Shown here piece after piece: positions 36,033-36,136 of a stretch of DNA of 36,136 nucleotides. Each line of letters starts with the position of its first letter. Within the stretch, counting starts at the first letter, position 1. A model generated the notes under the pieces. It made no database searches. It saw only the letters and a program-made list of their open reading frames with translations, and had not been told where the DNA came from. A program made the position numbers and the translations under genes. Origin of the DNA: JBDTMT01 sp033764095. Lineage in GTDB: Bacteria > Desulfobacterota > Binatia > HRBIN30 > CADEER01. The stretch covers positions 1-36,136 of the forward strand of contig JANRJF010000479.1 of the NCBI GenBank assembly GCA_033764095.1, read 5' to 3'.

Positions 36033-36136
36033 TCAGAAGTACGGCGCGGCGCGGCGGCGCGCCGCCAGGGCGCGGCGCCGCACCCAGACCAATCCGAGCG
36101 CGCCGGGCAGCAGGAAGGCGGCGACGATGGCCGGCG
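36033..36136 (-). CDS. C-terminal end of a membrane-anchored protein (rest outside window)
   Basis: The last 33 residues of a minus-strand frame: PAIVAAFLLPGALGLVWV (a single hydrophobic helix) followed by RRRALAARRR and AAPYF-stop. A terminal helix with a cluster of arginines is the layout of a C-terminal sorting signal of the PEP-CTERM/exosortase kind, but also of an ordinary tail anchor; the diagnostic motif would lie just outside the window. Its stop is 36 bases from the histidine kinase start. Confidence 0.45.
   Translation of the reverse strand, partial: PAIVAAFLLPGALGLVWVRRRALAARRRAAPYF

Overview
This is a very GC-rich bacterial chromosome segment with almost no spare space. I see no integrase, transposase, phage gene, plasmid origin, CRISPR array, tRNA or rRNA. 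The gene content suggests an uncultured soil or groundwater bacterium from the former Deltaproteobacteria or Binatota (Candidatus Binatia) grade. Reasons are the haem-binding 'choice-of-anchor V' proteins with C-terminal dockerin-like Asp/Gly loops, an MbnP/MbnH copper pair, a tandem ThyX-like protein, a RegB/RegA redox pair, and many intergenic inverted repeats. The taxonomic call is inference.

Layout. 1-5.4 kb: the 3' end of a TPR-rich regulator, a predicted Tat-exported bicovalent flavin oxidase, an orphan 22-residue Tat-like leader, then the RegB sensor kinase and RegA regulator. 5.5-8.4 kb: lipoprotein MbnP and di-haem MbnH, facing a CcmH-like haem-lyase subunit. 8.7-15.7 kb (minus strand): argC; a cytochrome c, cytochrome c', M1 peptidase and membrane protein gene string; ychF behind a small secreted protein. 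15.8-20.8 kb: two short-chain dehydrogenases, two tandem haem/dockerin-like surface proteins, and an exosortase, membrane protein and DUF309 operon with ATGA overlaps. 21-27.5 kb (minus strand): purH, purD, purE, a DUF1015 gene and a tandem ThyX-like gene. 27.5-30.4 kb: thiS-thiG-thiE facing moaA. 30.5-36.1 kb: an esterase, a TerC-family protein, a GNAT acetyltransferase, a fused HCCA isomerase/DUF924 protein, a PAS histidine kinase, and the last residues of a membrane-anchored protein.

The biology is mostly housekeeping (purine, thiamin, molybdopterin and arginine synthesis) plus a redox, copper and cytochrome c theme: RegBA, MbnPH, CcmH, cytochrome c, cytochrome c' and the haem-bearing surface proteins.

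The most unusual feature is a set of 13 inverted-repeat elements in seven sequence families. In five families each arm is a run of one short word with a fixed unit of 7, 8 or 10 bases, repeated in inverted orientation 20-100 bases away. They lie between genes in every orientation. In several places they have entered genes: one is translated inside the ThyX-like protein, one gives two convergent genes the same C-terminal tail, one extends a surface protein, and one covers a cytochrome start codon.
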